64,000 nucleotides of DNA from Erysipelotrichaceae bacterium (GCA_017432005.1 JAFRKA010000015.1:124001-188000), one strand, 5' to 3'; numbered from the stretch's first letter, positions 1 through 8,653 are shown. A program made the numbers and translations. The notes: a model not told the origin generated them from the sequence alone.

Positions 1-347
1 CCGCAGCCATCGCCGGTGTTCTCTCTGGTATGGGTGCAACGACAGCGCTGTTGACGCAGACGACCTTCTATACGCCGTCACAGTCCCTGGTCGGTATCGG
101 TTTCAGCGGCATGCTGATGTCGATGCTGGGAAGAAACAATCCTATCGGTATCGTCATTGCTGCCTTCATGATCAAGTATCTTGAACAGGGTACTGCAATA
201 CTTTACTTCGTCGATAATTCCGTTCCTTCAGAGATCGTTGCGATCGTTGAAGGTATCATTATCATGCTGATCTCTTCTCAGCACTTCCTGAGAAGATTCA
301 GAGAGAAGAAGTTATTAAAGGAGGGCTTGGAAGAACATGCTGAGTAG
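1..347 (+). CDS. ABC transporter permease, nucleoside-type (3' part)
   Basis: The gene enters from the left edge and its reading frame starts at base 3. The visible part is the last ~114 residues of a very hydrophobic protein. A GIGFSGMLMSMLGRNNPIGI stretch and a charged tail (RRFREKK) resemble the C-terminus of the BPD_transp_2 permeases that carry nucleosides or ribose. It overlaps the next permease by 11 bases, so the two probably form the heteromeric membrane channel of one importer. The ATPase and the BmpA-like binding lipoprotein would lie off the left edge. The family is well supported; the substrate is inferred from the downstream nucleoside hydrolase. Confidence 0.85.
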   Translation, partial: AAIAGVLSGMGATTALLTQTTFYTPSQSLVGIGFSGMLMSMLGRNNPIGIVIAAFMIKYLEQGTAILYFVDNSVPSEIVAIVEGIIIMLISSQHFLRRFREKKLLKEGLEEHAE

Positions 348-1275
348 TATTTTATCAACTCTGTTTACAATGAGATTTCTCTTGACGATCATCCGTATGG
401 CCACTCCGATCCTCTTCGCAGCTCTCGGTGCCTTCATCGCTGCATCGACCGGTATCGGCAATATCGCCATCGAATCGATCATGACTTTCGCAGCTCTGGC
501 AGGTGTACTGGGCAGCTATCTGACCGGCAGTGCCTGGGCAGGCGTCGTCTTCGGTATGGTCGTCGGTGTACTGACCGTCATGCTGATCGCGTTCTTCTCC
601 ATGAAACTGGGTGCGGATGCCTTCCTGATCATGATCGCTCTCAATACGTTTGCGGATGCGGTCGCGATCTTCATCCTGTATCAGATCACGGGTGATAAAG
701 GTACGACTGCTTCACTCACGACTCCGATCCTGGGTTCAGTCGATATACCGGTCATCAAGGATATCCCGATCATCGGTGAGATCCTCTCTGGACACTATAT
801 CCTGACATATCTGTGCTGGCTGCTGATCATCGTCATGTTCATCGTCATCTACAAGACTCCTCTCGGTATGAGAATGAGAGCCTGCGGACTCAATGCCGAT
901 GCAGCCAAGACAGCCGGTGTCAACGTTGAAAGACTTCAGGTCCTTTCACTTGTCTTATCCGGTATCTTCGCAGCTTTAGGCGGTGTCTACCTGTCATTAA
1001 ACTATCTGAAGATCTTCTCCAAGGGAATGGTCTCCGGACAGGGCTGGATGGGCGTTGCCGCCAACGGTATCGCCAACGGCAACTACTGGATGCTGGTCTT
1101 ATCCGGACTGGTCTTTGCAGTCTTCCGTGCCGTTTCGATCATTTTCAGCTCCAACTCGGCTTTCCCGACGGACCTCGTAGGTGCTATTCCTTACTTCTCC
1201 GTCTTTGTGATCCTGACAGTCGTCTCGATCGTCAATTACTACCGTGTGAAACGCGGTAAAGTTGAAGGACAATAA
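337..1275 (+). CDS. ABC transporter permease, nucleoside-type (second subunit)
   Basis: This 312-residue integral membrane protein has about eight to nine hydrophobic segments. It carries the family loop KTPLGMRMRACGLNADAAKTAGVN (residues ~168-191), the cytoplasmic EAA-like region of BPD_transp_2 permeases of the NupQ/YufQ type. AAAGGAGGG lies inside the end of the preceding gene, about 12 bases before the ATG, and fits the 11-base overlap. Only two bases separate its stop from the nucleoside hydrolase, so uptake and first catabolic step look co-transcribed. Substrate assignment to nucleosides is inference from that neighbour. Confidence 0.88.
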   Translation: MLSSILSTLFTMRFLLTIIRMATPILFAALGAFIAASTGIGNIAIESIMTFAALAGVLGSYLTGSAWAGVVFGMVVGVLTVMLIAFFSMKLGADAFLIMIALNTFADAVAIFILYQITGDKGTTASLTTPILGSVDIPVIKDIPIIGEILSGHYILTYLCWLLIIVMFIVIYKTPLGMRMRACGLNADAAKTAGVNVERLQVLSLVLSGIFAALGGVYLSLNYLKIFSKGMVSGQGWMGVAANGIANGNYWMLVLSGLVFAVFRAVSIIFSSNSAFPTDLVGAIPYFSVFVILTVVSIVNYYRVKRGKVEGQ

Positions 1276-1277
1276 TA

Positions 1278-2195
1278 ATGCGCAAAATAGTTTTTGATAC
1301 CGATCCGGGTCACGACGATATCATGGCTATCCTTACAGCTCTAGCTCACAGTGATGAACTAGAGCTTTTTGGATTTGCAACTGTTGCCGGAAATCAGACC
1401 CTTGATAAAGTAACGAATAATATCCTTAAAGTAGAAGAATATCTGAAAATAAATTATCCGGTCTATAAGGGGCTTGATCGTCCTCTGGTCAAGCAGCCTC
1501 AGCCTCAGCCTGCTGCCCATGGTGAATCAGGCATGGACGGTCCGGTGCTGGCTGACCCGGAAAAGAAAGCGGAACCGATATCAGCGATCGATTTCTATTG
1601 CGAACTTTTAAAGAATAATGACAAGGTCACGATCATCGCTCTGGCACCTTTGACCAATCTCGGTGTACTGTTGAGAGACCACCCGGAAGTAAAAGAACAT
1701 ATCGAAGAGATCGTCCTGATGGGCGGAGCACTTAACGGCGGCAATATCAACAAGTATGCCGAATTCAATATCTGGCATGATCCTGAAGCAGCGAAGATCG
1801 TCTTTGATTCCGGTGTACCGGTAACGATGGCTCCGCTGGAAGTCTGCTATGCCGGAGGCATACTGCTGAAGGAGACAGAAAGATTTGAAGAGGGGGGCTA
1901 TGTTTCAAGCCTTGTCTGGGATCTCTTTGATTTCTATTGTGAATATGCCCGCAAGCGGAATTGGGACAAGACAGCCGTCTTCGATCTGATCCCGGTATTG
2001 TATCTGCTGAAACCTGAGATCTTCACCTGCAAGGAAGGAAAGATCGATGTCATCCTGGATGGCGAAGATACGCAGGGACAGACGCTGTTTGAAGAAGGTG
2101 AAGGCAATCATAAGGTCCTGCTCGATACCGACAGGGAAGCCTGCATGAAGATCTTCTTTGAGGCGATCGACAGTCTGGATCAGAAATACAGGTAA
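1278..2195 (+). CDS. Inosine-uridine-type nucleoside hydrolase
   Basis: The 305-residue protein begins with DTDPGHDD (residues 7-14), the calcium-binding signature of ribonucleoside hydrolases, which split the N-glycosidic bond to give base and ribose. APLTNLG (~118) and the EFNIWHDPEAA segment (~157) are also family features. The usual catalytic HDP near residue 240 seems to be replaced by VFDLIPV, so activity or specificity may be altered. The length is normal (about 305-320). It follows the permeases by two bases and overlaps the next gene as TAATG, so all four are probably one operon for nucleoside salvage. A ribosome site AAGGA sits in the end of the permease gene. Confidence 0.88.
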   Translation: MRKIVFDTDPGHDDIMAILTALAHSDELELFGFATVAGNQTLDKVTNNILKVEEYLKINYPVYKGLDRPLVKQPQPQPAAHGESGMDGPVLADPEKKAEPISAIDFYCELLKNNDKVTIIALAPLTNLGVLLRDHPEVKEHIEEIVLMGGALNGGNINKYAEFNIWHDPEAAKIVFDSGVPVTMAPLEVCYAGGILLKETERFEEGGYVSSLVWDLFDFYCEYARKRNWDKTAVFDLIPVLYLLKPEIFTCKEGKIDVILDGEDTQGQTLFEEGEGNHKVLLDTDREACMKIFFEAIDSLDQKYR

Positions 2196-2809
2196 TGAAA
2201 CAAGAGACTCTGAGCATCCTGTCAGATGCCATCTCGGAAATGGGTTCATGGACAGGCTGGGATCTGGAAAAAGATGAATCACGTCTGGAATTCACTGATG
2301 TCTTCCTGTATGACGAGACAAAGGCTGAGAAGGATACCCATACCGGTTCAGTAACATTATGTTTCAGCAATGATCCGTTTGTGATCTTCCTGGATAATCA
2401 TACCGAAGAGGCATCACAGAAGTGGTATGATCTGCTGAAAGAGGGTAAGATCAGACCGCTTCCGATCGCAACATATGAATTCCGTTTCAATGATCCGGAA
2501 TATACAGACACTGTATATAAGAGTTATAAAAACCGGACTGCGATAAGATCAGAGCTGTCTGCCTCGGCAAAGTATATTCTGACAGCCAGATGTGAAGATG
2601 TGGGATTCATCGTCGGTGCTGACGATCTGATTGTTGCAGGCAATGGTAAAACATATACGGATGAAGAAGTGACGGACGCGGTAAGAAAGTGGTGGAAGTA
2701 CTGGAGAGATTACTGGCTACTTCGCAAGACCAAAGACGCATATCCGAAAGATCCGGTCTGTGAACTGACAATCCCTGCTGACAGGAAAGATCCGAAGGGA
2801 AACTTCTGA
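2195..2809 (+). CDS. Hypothetical protein in nucleoside operon
   Basis: A 204-residue soluble protein with no motif I recognise. It is rich in charged and aromatic residues, has no signal peptide or membrane segment, and ends hydrophilic. Its ATG overlaps the stop of the nucleoside hydrolase (TAATG), which implies translational coupling and a linked role, but nothing in the sequence shows a catalytic site. It is the last gene before a strong bidirectional terminator. Confidence 0.7.
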   Translation: MKQETLSILSDAISEMGSWTGWDLEKDESRLEFTDVFLYDETKAEKDTHTGSVTLCFSNDPFVIFLDNHTEEASQKWYDLLKEGKIRPLPIATYEFRFNDPEYTDTVYKSYKNRTAIRSELSASAKYILTARCEDVGFIVGADDLIVAGNGKTYTDEEVTDAVRKWWKYWRDYWLLRKTKDAYPKDPVCELTIPADRKDPKGNF

Positions 2810-2816
2810 ATTAATG

Positions 2817-2849
2817 AAAAGTACAGAATCAGCATGATCCTGTACTTTT
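2817..2849. terminator. Bidirectional intrinsic terminator
   Basis: Arms AAAAGTACAG (2817-2826) and CTGTACTTTT (2840-2849) pair perfectly across a 13-base loop. A-rich and T-rich ends serve both converging transcription units, and the right arm reaches the stop codon of the FGGY kinase on the minus strand. Confidence 0.85.
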
Positions 2850-4351
2850 TAAATATCGTTGTATGTATCGGTGAAAGAATGCATCCAGTCTTTTGCGGCC
2901 GGATAGAAGCTCTTATAGAGTTCATAGATCTTCCGGTATCTCTGATGAGCTTGAGGATCAGGATAATAGGTCTTTTCATAGGAGACCATCTGATCGACGG
3001 CTGTCTTGAGATCTGGATAGATACCCAGCATCACTGCACAGGCGATGGCACAGCCAAGACAAGGCGCATTCGTATCTTTCGGGACATTGATGCGGATATT
3101 GCTGACATCGGCATGTATCTGCATCCACAGATCGCTGCGGGCACTGCCTCCAGCGATCGACATCTCTTCGATCTTCACGCCTTTGTCTCTGAAGACGTCC
3201 AGCATCCTCTCGCTGCCGAAGGCTACACCTTCCAGGATCGCTCTGTACAGATCGGCTCTGGTATGAGCCAGTGACAGTCCATAGAACATGCCTTTGACTT
3301 TGTTGTCGTGATACGGTTCCTTGTTACCCTGGAAATAGTCCAGCAGGATCAGTCCGTTGGATCCGATCGGGATCTTTTCAGCTTCTTCATCGAGTTGTTT
3401 ATAGGAGAGATCCGCACAGAACTGTTTTCTGTACCAGGACAGGATACTGCCGGAAGCGCTCTGGGCGACATAGTCGGTATAGTAGCCTCTGATCAGATTA
3501 TCCGGTCCGTTATTGGACCCGGTCGGATTCAGCAGCGGTCTTTCATTTAAAGCCATGGCCAGATTGGAACTGCCGGTGATCATACCGATCTTGCCCGGGC
3601 GGTTGATACCCATGCCCAGCAGACCGATCGAGGAATCGATGCCGGCCTGAGCGATCGGCAGACCTTTATTCAGTCCCAGATATTCAGCAGCTTCAGCTGA
3701 AAGTTCACCGATCTTTTCGCCGACTCTGTATACTTCGCTGCTCGGGAACCTGTCCAGAGCATCTTCGATATCCAGTGCTGCATAGATCTTTCTTGAGAAT
3801 CCGTCATTTATACTGTAAGCCCAGTTGCAGGCGGTATTGTTGTTCATGCACCACTTGCCGGTAAGTTTATAAGCCAGCCAGTCCTGATATTCACAGAAGA
3901 CTTCTGCAGCATCATAGATCTCTTTCTCATTTCTCTTTAACCAGGCCAGTTTCGGCGGCATCCATTCCGGTGAATAGAATTCTGAAGTTTTTTCGAAGAG
4001 CTCTTCAGCTTCTCTGGCAGCTCTGACATCCATCCAGATGATGCAGGGTCTCAAAGGTGTACCGTCTTTCCGGCAGACGACGACGCTCGTGCAGGTCGTA
4101 TCAAAGGCCATGGCACTGAGCTGATCTTTACTGATCTGTCCTTTATTGAGAGCTTCGCTGACGGTTTCTTTAAGCGTCTTCCACCAGTCGGCCGGATCCT
4201 GCTCGACATATCCTGGTCTTGGATAAGCTGTCGCATATTCTTTCATCGCAAAAGAAAGACAGTTTCCGGACCGGTCATAGAGTCCGACTCTGATCCCGCC
4301 GGTCCCGCCGTCGATACCCATCATTATCTGATCATCATGTTTCTCAGTCAT
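2849..4351 (-). CDS. FGGY-family carbohydrate kinase (ribulokinase/xylulokinase-like)
   Basis: 500 residues from the chosen ATG. It shows the FGGY fold motifs: MGIDGGTGGIRVGLYD (phosphate loop, ~10-25), DTTCTSVVV, AGIDSSIG holding the probable catalytic Asp, a GSSN loop, and the C-terminal SIAGGSARSDLWMQ signature. The enzyme should phosphorylate a pentose, pentulose or related sugar with ATP; the exact sugar cannot be told. Open reading frame extends 27 codons upstream, but the ATG at 4351 fits the homologous N-terminus. No ribosome site precedes it; instead a promoter -10 box lies six bases upstream, so the mRNA may be leaderless. It faces the nucleoside operon, so ribose-derived sugars are a plausible link. 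Confidence 0.85.
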   Translation of the reverse strand: MTEKHDDQIMMGIDGGTGGIRVGLYDRSGNCLSFAMKEYATAYPRPGYVEQDPADWWKTLKETVSEALNKGQISKDQLSAMAFDTTCTSVVVCRKDGTPLRPCIIWMDVRAAREAEELFEKTSEFYSPEWMPPKLAWLKRNEKEIYDAAEVFCEYQDWLAYKLTGKWCMNNNTACNWAYSINDGFSRKIYAALDIEDALDRFPSSEVYRVGEKIGELSAEAAEYLGLNKGLPIAQAGIDSSIGLLGMGINRPGKIGMITGSSNLAMALNERPLLNPTGSNNGPDNLIRGYYTDYVAQSASGSILSWYRKQFCADLSYKQLDEEAEKIPIGSNGLILLDYFQGNKEPYHDNKVKGMFYGLSLAHTRADLYRAILEGVAFGSERMLDVFRDKGVKIEEMSIAGGSARSDLWMQIHADVSNIRINVPKDTNAPCLGCAIACAVMLGIYPDLKTAVDQMVSYEKTYYPDPQAHQRYRKIYELYKSFYPAAKDWMHSFTDTYNDI

Positions 4352-4357
4352 GACAGA

Positions 4358-4387
4358 ATTGTAGCACAGGAAGAGCGGTACTGTTAA
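4358..4387 (-). promoter_or_regulatory. Predicted promoter of the FGGY kinase
   Basis: On the minus strand TTAACA (4387-4382) and an extended -10 box TGCTACAAT (hexamer 4363-4358) are separated by 18 bases. The start point would fall at or within a base or two of the kinase ATG. The -35 box occupies the same bases as the -35 of the divergent peptidase promoter. Confidence 0.5.
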
Positions 4388-4408
4388 GAAAGGGTTTTGA
4401 GATATAAT
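4381..4408 (+). promoter_or_regulatory. Predicted promoter of the M42 peptidase
   Basis: A perfect TATAAT lies at 4403-4408, with a weak -35 (CTGTTA, 4381-4386) 16 bases upstream. A ribosome site GAGGAAG (4420-4426) follows, five bases before the ATG at 4432. Confidence 0.5.
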
Positions 4409-4431
4409 TATGCTGAAGCGAGGAAGAGACA

Positions 4432-5532
4432 ATGGAACTTAAAGACATCAAAGCTAAGCTTAAAGAGTATATGGCTGTACCAAGGGTCAGCGGCTACGAA
4501 AAGGAAATGGCTTATCTGCTGAAGAAGGATCTTGAACAGTATGCCGATGATGTTTATATCGACAAGATCGGCAACTGTATCGCGACTTTCAAAGGAACGA
4601 AGAGCGAGAATCCGGCTCTGATGGTCTTTGCACATATGGATACGATCGGTTTTGTGATCAGCAGGATCGATCCTGACGGCTTCATCTTTGTTGAAAGAGT
4701 AGGCGGTGTACCGGAGAAGGTCATGACCGGAACGGCAGTCCGCGTCGGCAGTGAAGACGGAAAGTACTATAACGGACTGTTTGGCACCAGAGCCTATCAC
4801 ATCATGTCTCCTGAAGAAAAAGCCAAGGCTGATACATTGTCTTCTCTGTTCATCGACATCGGTGCCAGAAGTGACAGCGAAGTCTACGCGAAAGGCATCC
4901 AGGTCGGCTGTCCGGTCTGTTATGCGAACAATTACTACGAACTGCTCAACGACAGGATCAGCGGTTCCTATATCGATGCGGCTGCCGGTATGACCAACCT
5001 CATCCAGATCGCCGAACATCTTAAGAACGATCCGCCACAGACGACCGTCCATCTGGTCGGGACCGTCTGGGAAGAATACTCAGCCCGCGGTGCTATGATC
5101 GCCAGCCGTACCGCAAAGACGGATCTGGCCATCTCCATCCTTGGCCCTGGTGCTGCCGATACGCCTGACCAGAAAGGAAAAGTCAGCAACGTCTCCATGA
5201 ACAACGGCGTCGGGGTCACGATGTTCAACTTCCATGGCAAAGGTACGCTCAATGGCAACATCATCCATAAAGGCATGTTCGAACTGCTGAAGAAAGCAGC
5301 TGAAGAAAATGGCATTAAGATCCAGCGTCAGGCTGCCCGCGGAGCTCTTTCCGATACGGCTTATCTGGCTCTGGAGGATGAAGGTATCCCGTGCATGGAT
5401 CTGGGTACACCGGATCGTTATTCACATTCGCCGATGGAACTCATCGATACCGGTGATCTCAAACAGACCGGTGAACTGATCTGTCATTTCATCGACAAAC
5501 TGACACCGGATTTCGATGTGAGCCGCTACTAG
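4432..5532 (+). CDS. M42-family aminopeptidase
   Basis: 366 residues, typical of M42 glutamyl/deblocking aminopeptidases, which are cytoplasmic di-metal enzymes that trim peptide N-termini. Seen: AHMDTIGFVIS (first metal His and Asp, ~66), SYIDAAAG (bridging Asp), VWEEYSARGA (catalytic and metal Glu), and RYSHSPMELID (C-terminal metal His). The usual Asp a few residues before DTP appears as SILGPGAADTP, so one metal ligand may be changed or realigned. The start is fixed by GAGGAAG five bases upstream. The DUF4186 gene follows after one base and is probably co-transcribed. Confidence 0.87.
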   Translation: MELKDIKAKLKEYMAVPRVSGYEKEMAYLLKKDLEQYADDVYIDKIGNCIATFKGTKSENPALMVFAHMDTIGFVISRIDPDGFIFVERVGGVPEKVMTGTAVRVGSEDGKYYNGLFGTRAYHIMSPEEKAKADTLSSLFIDIGARSDSEVYAKGIQVGCPVCYANNYYELLNDRISGSYIDAAAGMTNLIQIAEHLKNDPPQTTVHLVGTVWEEYSARGAMIASRTAKTDLAISILGPGAADTPDQKGKVSNVSMNNGVGVTMFNFHGKGTLNGNIIHKGMFELLKKAAEENGIKIQRQAARGALSDTAYLALEDEGIPCMDLGTPDRYSHSPMELIDTGDLKQTGELICHFIDKLTPDFDVSRY

Positions 5533-5533
5533 G

Positions 5534-5893
5534 ATGTCCCGAAGCATTGAAGAGACTCTGAAAAGACTGAGTTCATCGAAATTCAGAAGTTCCTTTCATC
5601 TTTCAGCTAAAGACAGGAAATACATCGAACAGAAAGGCATGGATGTGATCGCATCGCATACCCGGGATTTTGTCAGACAGAAGGTCTCTGCTGCCTGTCC
5701 TGATAATGACGGAAGACAGACACCGATGTCCGGTCATCCTTCCTTCAAAGCCATGCATGCGACAGCGTGCTGCTGCCGGGGCTGTCTCAACAGATGGTAC
5801 AGAGTGCCCAAAGGAATACCGTTAAATGAGCAACAGCAGGAAAAGATCACAAGACTTATCCTGGCCTGGATCGAAAATGAAATGCATAAATAA
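5534..5893 (+). CDS. DUF4186 family protein
   Basis: 119 residues matching the small DUF4186 family. Its key segment is MHATACCCRGCLNRWYRVPKG (~74-94), with a cluster of Cys residues and a Trp that suggest metal binding, followed by a helix (WIENEM) at the C-terminus. The biochemical role of the family is not known. It begins one base after the peptidase stop and ends at a strong terminator, so it is the second gene of that unit. No clear ribosome site, which fits translational coupling. Confidence 0.8.
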   Translation: MSRSIEETLKRLSSSKFRSSFHLSAKDRKYIEQKGMDVIASHTRDFVRQKVSAACPDNDGRQTPMSGHPSFKAMHATACCCRGCLNRWYRVPKGIPLNEQQQEKITRLILAWIENEMHK

Positions 5894-5924
5894 GAAAAGC
5901 TCCCTATTATCTGGAGCTTTTCTT
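5892..5924. terminator. Intrinsic terminator after DUF4186
   Basis: AAGAAAAGCTCC (5892-5903) pairs with GGAGCTTTTCTT (5913-5924) around a nine-base loop, directly after the stop codon. A-rich and T-rich arms make it usable from both sides. Confidence 0.85.
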
Positions 5925-5982
5925 ATTAATACGATTATTTAAGGGGATAAATATATACGATACAACTAATTTTAGGGGGCTA

Positions 5983-6021
5983 GTATCGGCAAGGTCTCAC
6001 CACCTTGCATATTCATGATAC
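5983..6021. other. Nested hairpin in intergenic region (possible small RNA)
   Basis: GTATC (5983-5987) pairs with GATAC (6017-6021) and, inside it, CAAGGT (5990-5995) pairs with ACCTTG (6002-6007). It lies between a terminator and the 3' side of tRNA-Pro with no open reading frame. Function unknown; it could be a short RNA or the tail of a processed transcript. Confidence 0.3.
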
Positions 6022-6037
6022 AAAAAGTCTATATCGA

Positions 6038-6066
6038 AATTATGTTTCAATTATGTAAAATTATGT
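6038..6066. repeat. Three phased copies of AATTATGT
   Basis: AATTATGT occurs at 6038-6045, 6049-6056 and 6059-6066, that is at 11- and 10-base intervals, about one helical turn each. Such same-face direct repeats can be binding sites, but the DNA is AT-rich and chance is possible. Confidence 0.35.
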
Positions 6067-6072
6067 GAATGA

Positions 6073-6099
6073 AAAACACCGCCATGATGACGGTGTTTT
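6073..6099 (-). terminator. Terminator of tRNA-Pro
   Basis: AAAACACCG (6073-6081) and CGGTGTTTT (6091-6099) pair. Read on the minus strand, the hairpin is followed by a T-run just downstream of the tRNA. Confidence 0.75.
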
Positions 6100-6107
6100 A
6101 TAAGCAA

Positions 6108-6184
6108 TGGTCTGAATAGAGAGATTTGAACTCTCGGCCTCTCGGACCCGAACCGAGCACTCTACCAAGCTGAGCTATATTCAG
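6108..6184 (-). tRNA. tRNA-Pro (anticodon CGG)
   Basis: The minus strand folds as a full cloverleaf. Acceptor arms CTGAATA and TATTCAG are perfectly paired, and the D arm contains AGCTTGGTA. The anticodon stem CTCGG/CCGAG encloses the loop TTCGGGT, so the anticodon is CGG reading CCG. The T arm is GAGAG-TTCAAAT-CTCTC. Discriminator A73, pair C1-G72 and an encoded CCA fit proline identity. Confidence 0.93.
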
Positions 6185-6243
6185 TCTTTGCATATATATT
6201 ATACTTAATAAGCATAATTATACGCAAATTATTTGATAATCGA

Positions 6244-7308
6244 TTATTTCAGGATGAAGGTATCTCCTGCCATCGACATGCATATTTCAGTCTTGAGCAC
6301 CAGGGTCTTGTCATCCTGTTTTTCAAACTGGATGAGTTTGAGATCATCGCCTTTGAACCCTTGCATCATCGAAGCATCGTCGACGTGGCAGACGAAGCCG
6401 GAATCATTGCTTTCATACCAGCCTTTCAGCTGAGCCATCCCGGCAAGGACATTTTCGGTGAAGACGAAACGGCCGGCCGCATCGAATTCGATTTTTGGCA
6501 GATACATATCGTTGATGTCCTGCATCGGCGAGTGTACCCATGTCGATCCAGTATCAGCCAAACCTGAAAGTGAATCAGGGATCGTGTTGTTGTCGGAGAA
6601 AAGATCGCCGTATTTTGATACACCGAGATTATCGGTCATCAGGATCAGACCGTGATCGTCATAGACATCGAACTGGATCTCCGCATGATTGTCGGATTTC
6701 AGATGGAGGATACCGTTGGATTCGGTATAGGTACCGTTGATCTCTTCCACTCCGAAATCATTCATATCCAGTAAGGCGAAACTGCCGTCCGATCTGATCT
6801 CGATGTATGACTTGTTCTTGGTCTCCTGGAACATATTGTAATAGGTCGTGTAGGTAAAACCGGACTGGTTATTGTTTTCAGTGTTGCCTCCGCCGCCGGA
6901 ACTGTTTCCGGAACCTTTTACTTCCGTGGTGGAGAAGATGTGATCGGACTGCGATCCTGCCAGCGAAGTCTTGAGGATCAGCGTCTCAGGATCTTTGATC
7001 TCGAAGAGGACTTTGGTGAACTGACCGTAGCCGGTGCTCTTCACATTCAGGGTCACGACGTTTTCACTGACTGACCAGTCACCGTTCATTTCATACCAGC
7101 CTTCAAAGAAATTGTCTTTCAGGACAAAAGAGCCGTCAGTACCGAACCAGACTTTGGAATGTTCGTTGTTACCATATTCATCGACGGTATCATAGTAGGT
7201 CTTGCCGGAAATGACCGGTACGGTCTCTTCTTCCTTTTTGCCTCCTGTACAGGCACATAGCATCAAAATACAGGACACACTTAAAATGATCTTTATTGCT
7301 TTTTTCAT
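6244..7308 (-). CDS. Lipoprotein with three tandem repeats
   Basis: 354 residues with a lipoprotein signal (MKKAIKIILSVSCILMLCAC, Cys at 20) and a Gly/Asn-rich linker near residue 140. Three ~95-residue repeats follow one pattern: a strand with DGSF or AGRF, a GWY/GTY turn, and a closing segment TLILKT, GLILMT or TLVLKT. The second Gly/Tyr turn reads NGTY. This resembles lipocalin-like or DUF5640-like beta modules in Bacillota surface lipoproteins; no enzyme motif is visible. A ribosome site AAAGGTGA and a TATAAT box (about 7333-7338) lie upstream. It is probably anchored on the outer face of the membrane; ligand unknown. Confidence 0.75.
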   Translation of the reverse strand: MKKAIKIILSVSCILMLCACTGGKKEEETVPVISGKTYYDTVDEYGNNEHSKVWFGTDGSFVLKDNFFEGWYEMNGDWSVSENVVTLNVKSTGYGQFTKVLFEIKDPETLILKTSLAGSQSDHIFSTTEVKGSGNSSGGGGNTENNNQSGFTYTTYYNMFQETKNKSYIEIRSDGSFALLDMNDFGVEEINGTYTESNGILHLKSDNHAEIQFDVYDDHGLILMTDNLGVSKYGDLFSDNNTIPDSLSGLADTGSTWVHSPMQDINDMYLPKIEFDAAGRFVFTENVLAGMAQLKGWYESNDSGFVCHVDDASMMQGFKGDDLKLIQFEKQDDKTLVLKTEICMSMAGDTFILK

Positions 7309-7401
7309 TATCGTTCACCTTTTCTGACTTAATTATAACAGATACGGGAAAAGATAAGGCGGGCGTAAAGTGATAAGATGGAAGTGAAGGAAGGTAGTGC
7401 T

Positions 7402-8649
7402 ATGAACCAGATAATTTGTCCGAAATGCGGTGAAGTGTTCACCATCGATGAATCGAATTATGAATCGATCGTCAGACAGGTCAGAGATCATCAGTTTGCG
7501 GAAGAGATAAACAGAAGAGAAAAAGAATACGAGGAGAAGCTGGAAAGGGAACTGAAGATCGTAAAAAGTGAAGCCGAAAATCAGAAGCAGCTTTCACTGA
7601 ACGAGAAGGACAAGATCATCGAGACACTGCGCAATGAACTGGATAACAAGGATACCGAGAACCGGCTCGTCACCAGAGAAGCTCTGGATCAGGTGAAGGA
7701 AGAACTCAACAGGAAGGAAGCCCTCATCACAAAGCTCAACGGTGAACTCAAAAACAAGGACACGGAAGCCGAACTGGCCGTCAACAGGGCTCTGGCTGAA
7801 AAGGAGAAGGAGATCTCGGAATTAAAGACCATCAATCAGTCTCAGAACGAAAACTACAGACAGCAGCTGGCCGATAAGGATGAGATGATCGCCTACTACA
7901 AGGATTTCAAAGCCAGACAGTCGACCAAGATGATCGGTGAAGATCTGGAACAGCACTGCAGCTATGAATTCAACCGGGTCAGACCTTTATTCAAAAATGC
8001 CTACTTTGAAAAAGACAACGATGCTTCAAAGGGATCGAAAGGAGACTTCATCTTCAGAGATTTCGATGATGAAGGAACAGAGATCGTTTCGATCATGTTC
8101 GAGATGAAGAACGAAGCCGATGAGACGGCAACGAAACACAAGAACGAAGATTTCCTCAGTAAGCTGGACAAAGACAGAAAAGAGAAGGAATGTGAATATG
8201 CGGTGCTGGTATCGCTGCTGGAGATGGACAACGATCTCTACAACGAAGGCATCGTCGACATGTCTCACCGCTATGAGAAGATGTACGTGATCAGACCGCA
8301 GAATTTCATCCCGATCATCACTCTGCTGCGCAATGCGAACCTCAATTCGCTGTCTTACAAGAAACAGCTGATCGTGGCACAGAATCAGGATCTTGACTAT
8401 AAGAACTTCGAAAGCAACATGAATGCTTTCAAGGATGCCTTCGGGAAGAACTACACCACGGCAGCCAAGAAGTTCCAGGATGCGATCGATGAGATCGACA
8501 AGTCGATCGCTCATCTCAACAAGATCAAGGAAGCTCTGACTTCCTCATCCAATCAGCTGCGTCTGGCCAATGACAAGGCACAGGATCTCAGTATCAGAAA
8601 ACTGACCAAGAATGCCCCGAGCGTGGCAGAGAAATTCAAAGAAGAATGA
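7402..8649 (+). CDS. DUF2130 coiled-coil protein (RmuC/PD-(D/E)XK-related)
   Basis: 415 residues from ATG 7402, which follows GGAAGG; an upstream in-frame ATG at 7378 lacks a site. The N-terminus has a short zinc finger start (ICPKCGEVF), then a long charged coiled coil to ~165. The DUF2130 core has MIGEDLEQHC, GSKGDFIFRDF and IMFEMKNEADETATKH. The GDF and EMK pieces match the D and (D/E)xK positions of the PD-(D/E)XK nuclease fold. The family is predicted to act on DNA but is not characterised. It is a single-gene unit ending in a strong terminator. Confidence 0.82.
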   Translation: MNQIICPKCGEVFTIDESNYESIVRQVRDHQFAEEINRREKEYEEKLERELKIVKSEAENQKQLSLNEKDKIIETLRNELDNKDTENRLVTREALDQVKEELNRKEALITKLNGELKNKDTEAELAVNRALAEKEKEISELKTINQSQNENYRQQLADKDEMIAYYKDFKARQSTKMIGEDLEQHCSYEFNRVRPLFKNAYFEKDNDASKGSKGDFIFRDFDDEGTEIVSIMFEMKNEADETATKHKNEDFLSKLDKDRKEKECEYAVLVSLLEMDNDLYNEGIVDMSHRYEKMYVIRPQNFIPIITLLRNANLNSLSYKKQLIVAQNQDLDYKNFESNMNAFKDAFGKNYTTAAKKFQDAIDEIDKSIAHLNKIKEALTSSSNQLRLANDKAQDLSIRKLTKNAPSVAEKFKEE

Positions 8650-8653
8650 TATG

